Shown: positions 26,311-35,449 of the stretch, one piece after another
How the letters are laid out: every line of letters begins with the position of its first letter
Numbering within the stretch: position 1 is the first letter of the stretch
Assembly: GCF_000002985.6 (NCBI RefSeq)
Contig: NC_003283.11
Location: forward strand, 2,604,001 to 2,668,000
Reading direction: 5' to 3'
Source of the DNA: Caenorhabditis elegans
Lineage: Eukaryota > Nematoda > Chromadorea > Rhabditida > Rhabditidae
DNA: 64,000 nt
Notes under the pieces: generated by a model
Seen by the model: the letters and a program-made list of their open reading frames with translations, nothing else
Told to the model about the DNA's origin: nothing
The model's database searches: none
Program-made: the position numbers and the translations under genes

Positions 26311-26496
26311 AACGTGGTATCAGAGTGTCTCATTTCGGCTTGATCTACGTAGATCTACAAAAAATGCGGGAGAAGAGACGCAAAGTTCTCAACTGATTTC
26401 GCATGGTTAAAAACGTGATGACGTGACACTTTTTTGGGCAAAAAAATCCCGCATTTTTCGTAGATCAAACCGTAATGGGTCAGCCTGGCACCATGT
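26311..26496. mobile_element. CACGTG/TGACGT MITE upstream of chemoreceptor
   Basis: CGTGGTATCAGAGTGTCTCAT left, GATGACGTGACAC centre (imperfect TGACGTCA), CCTGGCACCATGTGG right. It lies in the likely promoter side of the receptor starting at 26091. Confidence 0.75.
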
Positions 26497-26502
26497 GGAT
26501 AT

Positions 26503-26712
26503 TTTGATAATGCGTACTGCACAACACATTTGATGCGCAAAATATCTCTTAGCAAAAACTACAATAACTCTTTGAATGACTATTGTAGAGCTTGTGTCAA
26601 TTTACGGACTCGATTTGCTACAGTAGTAATTTAAAGAGTTACTGTAGTTTTCGCTACGAGATATTTTGCGCGTCAAATATGTTGTGCAATACGCATTCGC
26701 AGAATTTTGTGT
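26503..26712. mobile_element. Palindromic MITE, GCGCAAAATATCTCGTAGCG family
   Basis: Inverted arms: aatgcgtactgcacaacaca / tttgatgcgcaaaatatctc and ttactgtagttttcgctacg / agatattttgcgcgtcaaat. The arms sit on either side of a TACAGTAGTAATTTAAAGAG centre. Same family at 48283-48540, 49690-49985 and, as a half copy, 59757-59835. Confidence 0.75.
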
Positions 26713-27753
26713 TTCCCTAATACTTCAAATTCTGAGAAAATTCCTGCAGTTTACAGCGTGTCTTCCGATAAAATGACAATCTTGAGACCTAGCTATCTGA
26801 AAATTTCCTCAAATGTTTTTTTCTGTGACTTTACTTGAAGAAACTTTAAAAAAACCCCTATTTTTCAAAAGCTATTTGAGAACTACCGAAACAATCAGGG
26901 GTACGCCAGTCGGAGAAAAAAATTTCTGGAATGTTCTAGAACTTTCTGAAAACATCGAGAAATTTTTACAATGTTCTAGAACCTGTTGGAAAATTTGAGA
27001 AAGTTCTGAAATGTTCTAGAACATTTTTAAAAGAATTTCAACAAATTCCGATACAAAAAATTAGCTCAAAAACTATTAAATATTTTTCGAGACTCTTACT
27101 AATATTTCAAAATTTCTAGAATTTCCTTTAAAATTCAAAAACAGTTGAGATTTTCTACATACTTAAAAATGTAATAATCGTTCCGTAAAACTATCGAATG
27201 GGACTTGAAAATTTCGAAAATTTTCATTCCAAAGTGTTCAAAAAACTACCTATTTGATTATTTCTAAAACTGGAAATGTTATAGAGACTTTTAATATTTT
27301 TGAAACGTTCGAATAGTTATGATTTGAAGAACATCTAAAAAGTACTACGTTCAAGAATGTTAAGAATAGTCACGTGGTGTCAGGATGTCCCATTACGTTT
27401 GATCTTCGAAAAATGCGGGAGAAGAGACGCAGACTTCTCAACTGCTTTCGCATGGTTAAGAGTGTGCTGACGTCACATTTTTCTAGGGGAAAAAATTTCC
27501 GCATTTTTTGTAGATCAAATCGCAATGAGAGAGCCGGACACCACGTGAATAGTTTCATTAAAACGGTTATAGACATTTTATTTAGCTCAAAAAATTCAAC
27601 AAAAAAACCGAAAATATTTTTTGGCGGTACTCCGCGCGCTTGCGAGCGGCTGGTTTTTAATTTAAAAAAGTGGAGACAATTTGGATAGATCATTTTGCAG
27701 CATTGTCGGAAATAACAACTGTTCAAGTTTTATTAAAAGTTAAGAAACAATAT

Positions 27754-30700
27754 TCAAAGACGGCCTGGAAGTGTAGATTGGTACGGATTGACTTCGGAAC
27801 GTTTTCTGCGCAATATGGTTTCGGTTATAAATTTTCGGTAGCTAGCATTTTGAACCATCATCGAAATAGTTCCGGGAATCGGGGCGGCTACGAACAGCGA
27901 GTTGATGATTGTGGACGCAGCTGAAATTTTTAAATTGTAGTTGACTTAAAGGATTGTCGAATTGTACCTCTTGTGTCAACGTTCTTATCAACAAAGTAGG
28001 ATATAACAATCCAGAATGCCCATGTAGAGATAAATAGGGACTTGATGAGAATCTATAAGACCTTTAAAGTTGTAAAACCGTGGCCCTAGAAGGTTACCTG
28101 CACAATAGTGTCTACAACCACTTTTTTCATATGTGCAAATGCATTCTTGCTCATTTTGCTCGTTTGTTTAAATAATTCGAAAAGCATCAGAAAACTGGAA
28201 ACGGCGTAGGCCTGAAAATATTGTTGGTGAACGAATTCTGTGATTAAAGTTTAAAAACTGTCAACACTTTAAGTTGAGCAGACCATAGTAAGAAATTAGA
28301 TATTATAAAATTAATTATCAAAAACATACGATCGCAAAATTTCGACAAAAATATTTTTGATCTACTTTGTTGGTTAGACCTCTCCTTCATTCGAAGAGAC
28401 AGCCAAACAAAAATAACAACGGCAAAAAATTAGGGGCAGAGTCCAGTTTAACAGGTTGATCAAAAATTAATTATGAGAAAATTTTGCTATCGTTTTTTTT
28501 TTGGATAATAGATCTGGTTCGTGCTTAAAGTAAATTTAGACCTCGATCAAGCCTTCAAAATATCTTGAACACAACTCGAGCAGGTCATAGCTCGGACAAG
28601 CCAATGGTGAGATCAAACCTCGGACAGGCTTTCAGAAGCCGTTCGGCAAGCTTCGGCTATAGACAGACCTTGGGTAAACCGTGCAGTGCTACGCTGCCCG
28701 TGGACAGGCCTTGTGCAAACCTCAGACAAACCTGAATATTAGACAGAGCTTGAGGAGGACTTGGATAGGCTTTAGCCGGACAGGTCTTCAGTTTACCGTA
28801 TTTCTTCTATTAATATGGCCTCCCTATTAGTCTTGCACTCCCTATTAGTATTGCCCCTCGAACACCTCCCGAAAATTAGTCTTGCACTCCCTATTAGTCT
28901 TGCACTCCCTATTAGTCTTGCCCCCTTTTTCGCTGCGAGACTCGCCGCCATTTTTCGTATTGTTTTTTTTCTAATTTTTTCGAGTTTTTTTTCTTTTTTC
29001 GAACGTTTTCAGTCATTTTCAACATTTCCTTTTTCAAAATATTGTAAAGTATGTTACAGGGTAATCATGCCAAGTAATCCGACGTTGTCTAATACTCCAA
29101 AAGGTTCTAAAAAGAATCACAGCATGAAGTTCAAACTTGAGGCGATTCAATACGCTAAGAAGTACACTAAAGCAAAAGCAGCAAGAGATTTGAATGTTAG
29201 CCGCCAGAACATCCAACAATGGGTTGCTCAGGAAGAACAAATTTCTGCTCAATTGTAAGTTTAAAGTAAAAAACTGCTGTAAACCCAATATTCAGAAGAA
29301 ATCCCGACGTAAAAGCAACGAAGCGACTACAGGGTGGAGGTAGAGCTCTCAAGTTCAAAGATCTGGACGATGAAATGATCTCCTGGTTTCATGATCAGAG
29401 AAAGCAAAAGTTTCGAGTGAGCCGATTCCTGATTCGTCAGAAAGCCAAAGAAGTTGTGGGAAGCAGTGATTTTAAGGTTGTCAACGATTTCATTTTATAG
29501 ACAAATTTTTTAAAAGCTCGTTTAGGCATCGAATGGTTGGCTTGACAGATTCATGTAAAGACATAGTCTCAGTTGCAGAAGAGCAACAACAACGTGCCAG
29601 AAGGAGCCCGATGAATATTCCAAAAAAATTGTCGACTACATTTTATATGTCGAAAAAATGAGAAGTGAGAATAACTATGCAAATTCACATATTTTCGCTT
29701 CGGACGAAACTGCTGTCTACTTAGATTTTTCCAATTCGCTGACACTAAATGAAAAAGGAGCAAAGGAGGTAACGTTTTATTTTCGACCATTCACAATACC
29801 ATTACACATCAGACATGTATCTATTGTACTCATTCAACTTTCCAGGTTCCGGTTAAAACTACTGGTCATGAGAAGATGCACGTAACAGTTCTTCTGACAG
29901 CACGAGCCGATGGCTATAAATGTCGTCCGTATGTGTTGCTTCCACGTACCCGACCTGACCAAGAAATCGTGAAGAGATTTCAGAATTCTCTGCAGCTAAA
30001 CTGGTGTAATCGTACATTTTTCAACGACGAAGCAACTGCTTACTATCTCAAGACCATTATCGGCCCAGCATTCTTTGGAAAACGCTTCCTCGCGTGGGAT
30101 GCATTTAGATGCCACATCAGTGACGCCACAAAAGCTGTGTTGAAATCGTTGAAAATTGGCACCGCAGTCATTCCCGGAGGATGTACTAAATTTATTCAGG
30201 TTTCAGATTAATTAATCAATTAAAACGTTTACTTATTGTTTAGGCTCCTGACGTGTTCTGGAATTCAAGTTTCAAATCAAGCATTCGTCGCAAATATGAA
30301 GATTGGATGGTTCATGGCGCAAAGAGTTTTACTAAAAACAACAATATGCGTCCGCCATCAATGTTTGAATATTTGGAATGGATCGAGAGCGCTTGGAATG
30401 AACTTCCAAAGGATCTTATTCTTCAATCATTTAAAGGATGTGGTCTTACAACCGCAATCGGTGGCAGCGAAGATTACGAAATTCACTGTTTCAAGCCATC
30501 AGGATCAATTCCATCAGGTCTCGATCTTCTGAATCGAACCCGAATCGATAACACGCTTTCTGATCTTGCACAACAAATCGAGATTGATGGCTCGCAGGAA
30601 GATGGATACAATTCGGACAGTTCTATTATTTCGGTTGGATAATTTGAAGTTTTTCTTGTTTTTGTTTTTGTTTATGGTTTTATTATTTTATTTGCATTTT

Positions 30701-33700
30701 TCCTGATAGGCGGTTAATAAAAATTCCTCCGCAAAGATACGCTTCGTGAAGTTCTAAAATGTGTCGAAATTTCTTCCGAAAATTAGTCTTGCACTCCCTA
30801 ATAGTCTTGCACTCCCTATTAGCTCGAGAGCAAGCCCCGACGCTCGAGAGCAAGCCCCGACGCTCGATGGCAAGCGCCCCGACGCTCGAGCGCAAACGCC
30901 GAAGCTTGAGCGCAAACGCCGAAACTTGAGCGCAAGCGCCGAAACTTGAGCGCAAGCGCCCCGACGCTCGAGCTCAAACCCCGACGCTCGAGCTCAAACC
31001 CCGACGCTCGAGCTCAAACCCCGACGCTCGAGCTCAAACCCCGACGCTCGAGCTCAAGCCCCGAAGCTCGAGCTCAAGCCCCGAAGCTCGAGCTCAAGCC
31101 CCGAAGCTCGAGCTCAAGCCCCGAAGCTCGAGCTCAAGCCCCGAAGCTCGAGCTCAAGCCCCGAAGCTCGAGCTCAAGTTGGGTTAGAGGCCATTTGAAC
31201 GTGCGGTTTTACCCGGCTCCCTCACACTTAGCGAGGGTCGAAGAAATGCGGCACCCAACAACGACCGCCCAAAATTCACCGATGACCCAGGAAGCTTCCG
31301 AAGGCTTGAGGGAGAGAGTTAGCTGGCCCTCCGCCAGGCCAGAGATTTGCTTTCGCAAGACCCTGGCAGATAGTGGGACAACAACATGAAGGGAGGTCAT
31401 CTTCTGGATGTACGGACAACTCAGGAGTTCCGCTAGTTGCAGTAGAAAGAATGCAGGTACCTGGGAACACCTATCGATCGTAGAAGAGACGAGCGAGGAC
31501 GACGCACGTCATCGCCTCCCCCCGTCTTGACGGGAAAGGCGAACCGCAAACGGGAAAACGGTGTATATACCGATCGAGTGCTTATATGTAGATGGCGTTG
31601 GTAGTGATGAGTTCAATTTTAATAGAGGGAATTTCTGTTTTTAATTCATTTCAGTGGATGGGGTAAAACATATGGAACCTATAATAGAGCACCCAGACAT
31701 AAAAGACATAAACGCCAAAATTTAAAAACTTCCGGCAAACCGGCAGTTTTAGGCAAATTGTTATGTCTTTTAAAAAAACCCTCTAGCCACTTCCGGCAAA
31801 TGGCCAAATTGCCGGAATTGAAGTTTTCCGGCAAATCGGCAAATTGCCGGAATTTAAAATTTCCGGCAAATCGGCAAATTGGCAAATTGCCGGAAATAAA
31901 AAATTCCCGGCAAACCGGAAAACTGGCAATTTACCTAAAATGAAAATTTCCGGCAAACTGGCGAATTGCCGGAAATAAAAATTTCGGGCAAATCGGAAAT
32001 TTGCAGAAAATCAAAATTTCTGGTAAATCGGCAATTGCCGAAAATATAAATTTCCGGCAAATCGGCAAATTGCCGGGAATGAAAATTTCAGGCAAATCGG
32101 CGATTTGCCGAAAATAAAAATTTCCGGCAAGTTGACAAATTGCCGTAAATAGAAAATCCGGTAAATCGGCAAATTGCCGGAAATTATAACTTCCGGCAAT
32201 CCGGCAAATTGGCGGATTTTTATTTACGGCAAATTGACTGTTTGCCAGAAGTTATCATTTTCGGCAATTTGTTGATTTGCCAATTTAAAGATTTGCCGGA
32301 AATTATCATTTCCGAGAATTTGTTGATTTTCCAGAAATTTTCAATTCCGGCGATTTGCCGGTTTGCCGATTTGCCGGAAATTTCGAATTTCATCATTTGC
32401 CGTTTTTTTTTAAATTTTTCCCATGATTTCCGGCAAATCGGCAAAAAATTTTGAAATTAAAAAAAATCAGAATTCCTCTCAAGTTCTAGATGTCGGCGGA
32501 AAAAATTGTCTCTTATGTTCGAGAAGTACATAAAATCAGCTATCCAATGACACTACATTCGTTTCAAAACGCCAACCCAATAGGTAATGTATTCCCTAGT
32601 AAGCTAAAACCTAAGTCTAAATCTAAGCCTAGTCTAAGCCTAAGCCTAAGCCTAAGCCTAAGCATAAACATAAGCCTAATTTTTCCTACAAAGACCTCAG
32701 ACAAACGCTTAGTAGCTTAATTAGATTTCAACCATATTAAACGAGATTTCAACCATATTTGTTTAGAAAATCCATATTGAATTATATTTGCTCCATATTA
32801 GATTAGAAATCCATGTTAGATTAGATTTCCTCCATATTTCATTAGAAAACAAATCTAATCCAATATGGCACGATCTCAGCCATATTTGATTAGATTTCGA
32901 CCATATTGGATTAGATTTTGTCCATATTGGATTAGATTTGTTCCATATTGGATTAGATTTCGGCCATATTGGATTAGATTTGTTCCACATTGGATTAGAT
33001 TTCAACCATATTTGATTAGAAAATCCATATTGGATTAGAATAGGAAGCCTATTAATTATGTCCCCATTATATTTGCTCAGTTTCTAATCAAATATGGTTG
33101 AAATCTAATTAAGCTACTAAGCGTTTGTCTGAGACTTCAAGACTTACACTTTCGGCTCCCAGGCCAACTATAACCATTAGGCCGAGCATCGCGTAAAGTG
33201 CCAAAACATTGGTGATAACTAGCACTCCAGACAAATCGAACACCTTCAGGCAACTGGGAAAGTTTTGCCGAACATACTCGAATTTTGCAATTTCCGCGGA
33301 GTCACAATATGTCCACGCTAGTAGAATTATGGAAATCATAACTGACCAGCCGCCAGCTAACAAAATAATGTAGAACCATCGGGGAAACTGGAAAATTTGG
33401 GTTTAGAAAGTTTTTCGCAGACAAAAAATTAGCAAAAGAGCGCGTTTCCACGATGATTTCAATAGGTATTTTGAATTCACAATGCAAGTGCGCTCCACTG
33501 CTACTTTAAAACGTCTAGCGCACCACACACACGGATTTCTGGCTTCCCTCGTAAATTGGAATGAAAGAGTTTGCCGAACTAGGCCATTTTGGCTCGGTAG
33601 ATTTACGACACGTTGCGTGTCGCGTCGCGGCTCGATTTCAGTTGTAAAACTAAATTCATTTGTCCGTGTGAAGTACACGAGTTTCCCACGCGTTGTCCGG

Positions 33701-34428
33701 TGGGCGATTGTCAATGGAGCGCGAAAAATTCAGTGAGGAAGGTCAGATTTTCAATTAGCGGTGGAGCGCGTTTGCACCACATTACCAACCTCAAAGTCCG
33801 CAATTTCGCGTAAGAAATCGCGCTTTTTCGTAACAATTTTTAAAAAACGCACATTAAAAATACTGTCGTGCCGGACTACCATTCTGTGGCGAACAATTAG
33901 TTGGCCAACTAGAAATACAGCAAAAATGCTCAACAAGAGCACCCAGACATAGAACAAATTGTGAATTGAGCCATCGTTGCCGAAAAAACTATTCGCCGAA
34001 AGAGCCGGAAATGGGAAAAATGCCAGAGTGTTCAGGAAAATTGCCCAGAAGCCTTGAGAAATCCAGAGGGAAAACTGAAATTTTTTTAATTTTTTTTTCT
34101 CACAAAGTAATTCAATAAGAGGTTCTGGCTTCCCTAGAATTGTGTGGAGTACACGACTTTCCCACGCGTTGACCGGCGGCCGATTGTCAATGGAGCGCGA
34201 AAAATTCAATGAGGAACGCCAGAACCTCGTGTTAATTCTCACCTGAACTCCGAAAAGTGTGAATCTGAACAGTCTTGTTTCCTTTTTAGATTTTTTCACA
34301 ATTACATAAAATCCAATCAAATTGATAAAAGTTGACAGCGATGTTATAAAAATTGACAGTGGAATGATGATGGGCTCACTTGGGTGCTCAATTAAAAAAT
34401 ACGAGCATTTTTTGGGGTTTTTGAGCAT
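27754..34428 (-). CDS. Predicted hybrid chemoreceptor: diverged exons 1-3 plus duplicated exons 4-6
   Basis: Second Str-superfamily receptor, paralog of the gene at 22166-26091. Exons 1-3 (34428-34243, 34074-33853, 33387-33148) encode KKCSYFLIEHP, SIFITSLSTFINLIGFYVI, FGVQFSLWISQGFWAIF, FFPFPALSAN, FPSCLKVFDLSGVLVIT and end at a good GTAAGT donor in phase 0. No fourth exon follows nearby. The first matching phase-0 exon downstream is the duplicated exon 4 (28211-28098), then 28052-27968 and 27920-27754. Together they give 337 codons with no stop, the expected length. The linking intron would be about 4.9 kb and contain the truncated transposon, minisatellites and telomere-like repeats. The joining is my inference; if the long intron is not spliced, 33148-34428 is a truncated gene fragment. 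Exon 2 ends at AAT|GTGCGT where the paralog has AAT|GCAAGT. Confidence 0.55.
28796..30822 (+). mobile_element. pogo-like transposon, right end truncated
   Basis: Second copy of the element. The left terminal repeat is intact at 28796, but the last 62 bp including the right terminal repeat are lost, so it cannot be mobilised as a unit. Confidence 0.87.
29067..30642 (+). pseudogene. Second copy of pogo-like transposase pseudogene
   Basis: Same five-exon structure as the copy at 23479-25054, shifted by 5588 bp. The in-frame TAA is at 29556-29558, the identical site, showing the stop predates the duplication. No further difference was seen in the coding exons. Confidence 0.8.
30822..31175 (+). 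repeat. GCTCGAGCTCAAGCCCCGAA minisatellite
   Basis: Roughly 17 units of 20 bp: ccgacgctcgagctcaaacc grading into ccgaagctcgagctcaagcc, with shorter degenerate units at the left. It is GC-rich, contains XhoI-like CTCGAG and SacI-like GAGCTC palindromes in every unit, and begins exactly where the truncated transposon stops. Units homogenise in blocks (CGACGC...AAACC, then CGAAGC...AAGCC), suggesting local expansion. Confidence 0.95.
31176..31620. other. GC-rich block of unknown origin
   Basis: About 440 bp with composition unlike the AT-rich surroundings. It includes a small stem (CCCTCACACTTAGCGAGGG), another stem (CCCCCGTCTTGACGGG) and TATATACCGATCG near the right end. A plus-strand frame is open through the minisatellite into it, ending at 31389, but has no start context or splice logic. 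It does not match any rRNA, SL RNA or tRNA I know. It may be part of a retroelement or a captured foreign or satellite-flanking sequence. Confidence 0.5.
31720..32455. repeat. cggcaaatcggcaaattgccgg tandem array
   Basis: Tandem units of about 42 bp; orientation flips near 32210, making a loose palindrome. It lies within the predicted 4.9-kb intron of the hybrid receptor. Spurious ORFs occur on both strands. Confidence 0.8.
32597..32690 (-). repeat. Interstitial telomere-like array (CCTAAG)n
   Basis: aagcctaagcctaagcctaa with degenerate borders; the best-preserved of the three arrays in the window. Confidence 0.85.
32695..33137. repeat. Minisatellite framed by ~45-bp inverted repeats
   Basis: Left arm CTCAGACAAACGCTTAGTAG and on through cttaattagatttcaaccatatt (32697-32745) pairs perfectly with its inverse at about 33088-33136. 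Between them are about 12 units of ccatattggattagatttnn. The right arm ends 11 bp before the exon 3 donor of the hybrid receptor. Confidence 0.85.
33500..33745 (-). repeat. Family X repeat, copy in hybrid receptor intron 2
   Basis: Reverse-oriented near-complete copy of the element at 360-600, with CGTTGCGTGTCGCGTCGCGG and CACGCGTTGTCCGGTGGGCG. Confidence 0.8.
34110..34235 (-). repeat. Family X repeat, internally deleted copy
   Basis: In intron 1 of the same receptor. Keeps both TTCTGGC ends and CACGCGTTGACCGGCGGCCG but lacks about 120 internal bp. GGTTCTGGC at the left and GCCAGAACC at the right show the short terminal inverted repeat of the family. Confidence 0.75.
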
Positions 34429-34889
34429 TCTGGCAATATGTAAACGGCGAGCAATCATTTTATATAAGCTCAAGCTAGATTAAAATGTGATTTGCAGGTG
34501 CTACATAAATGTTTTTTTGGTTTCGGCCGGGTAAATTGGATTAAATGCTTACAAACCAAATCTCAGCGATCAAATATTATACCATGGTAAACAATTATGT
34601 GTTTTTGTTAAATTTTAATGTAATTTTTGATTTTATACGGCATATTCATCCGTTAAAAAGCGTCTAAACAAAAACCCCCATTTAAACTGCCGCGCTTTTG
34701 CGGTGGCCGCGGCCGTGAAAATGCGCGCTGCGGACTCCTCTCAGACAACGTTTTATTATATGTTTTCGCGAATATTGTTATTTTTCATTGATTTTCGCTG
34801 ATTTTCGTTGTTTTTTACACGATTTTTATGAATTTTCATCAGTTTTCAGGCAAAATCGATCAATTTTCCGCATTTTCGGCTTTGTTTTA

Positions 34890-35449
34890 ATGTCGGATCC
34901 GTTCGCCCCACAAGCGAACACTCGGCAGACAGATAACACCTACTTGGCAGCACTTGGTAGGTTAAAGCGATGCTTTAAATTGCCAAAAAACCCAATTTTT
35001 TTGCAGAAAAACGTCTAAAAGCCGTGAAGGATAAGAAGAAAATCGATTCAAAGTCGATTTTAAAGGACATCGAATCGCTGAAAAACGATCAAATCTTCAA
35101 ACTTTTGTCTCAACCTGAACCTGAACAATCATCTGAAGAGCAGAAATTCGAAGACGACTTCATTACACAGGACAAACCAGTCAAGCCCAGCCTCATCCGG
35201 CAGAAAATCGCCCCGCACACGTGCGCGATCAATAAAAACGAGCTCGCGCACATTGTGAAATTCGATTTGGCGCAAAAGCTTCACGAATTCTACGGGCAGC
35301 TTGACGAAAGCTTGGAGGATCGAGAGGAGTCGCACGAGATTCTTCAAGAGCTTCAGGAGTTGGGAAATGAGCTCGAAACGGAACATCCCCGGCTTAAACC
35401 CGACGAAGCTGTCGAAAAATCGCTCGAGACGGGCTCTAAAGCTATTTAA
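34890..35449 (+). CDS. Acidic coiled-coil-like ORF, possibly the N-terminus of the kaptin-like gene
   Basis: Two exons (34890-34956, 35007-35449) join at a clean 50-nt GT-AG intron to give 169 aa. It begins MSDPFAPQANTRQTD, with a charged helical region EKRLKAVKDKKK, an acidic linker and a helical segment FDLAQKLHEFYGQLDESLED that could form a coiled coil. I do not recognise the family. A TTTTCAG at 34843-34849 is a likely splice-leader acceptor. Its end overlaps by 83 nt, in another frame, the start of the large downstream ORF, whose only early ATG is at 35367. Options: (1) two overlapping cistrons; (2) one protein, if a 40-nt intron 35411-35450 (weak GTCGAA donor, TTTAAG acceptor) is removed, which restores frame and gives about 749 aa; (3) a frameshift in this sequence. 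Confidence 0.65.

Larger units (their letters stand above)
27061..30822. repeat. 3762-bp direct duplication, copy 2
   Basis: Copy of 21473-25234. The left edge joins degenerate repeat DNA with no target duplication that I can see. The right edge cuts the transposon inside a CTCCCTATTAG motif and continues as a GCTCGAG minisatellite. Because the transposon's right terminal repeat is missing here, this copy must be derived and copy 1 ancestral. Confidence 0.95.

Noticed and set aside
21473..30822. Assembly error explaining the identical 3.76-kb copies
   Set aside because: Cannot be excluded, but the copies have different flanks and copy 2 has a distinct truncated transposon end joined to a minisatellite, more consistent with a real duplication.
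30946..31389. 147-codon plus-strand ORF rich in Ser/Arg/Leu
   Set aside because: Two thirds is translation of the 20-bp minisatellite; no start context, splice sites or recognisable domain.
32597..32690. True telomere or chromosome end
   Set aside because: Array is short, degenerate and flanked by genes on both sides.
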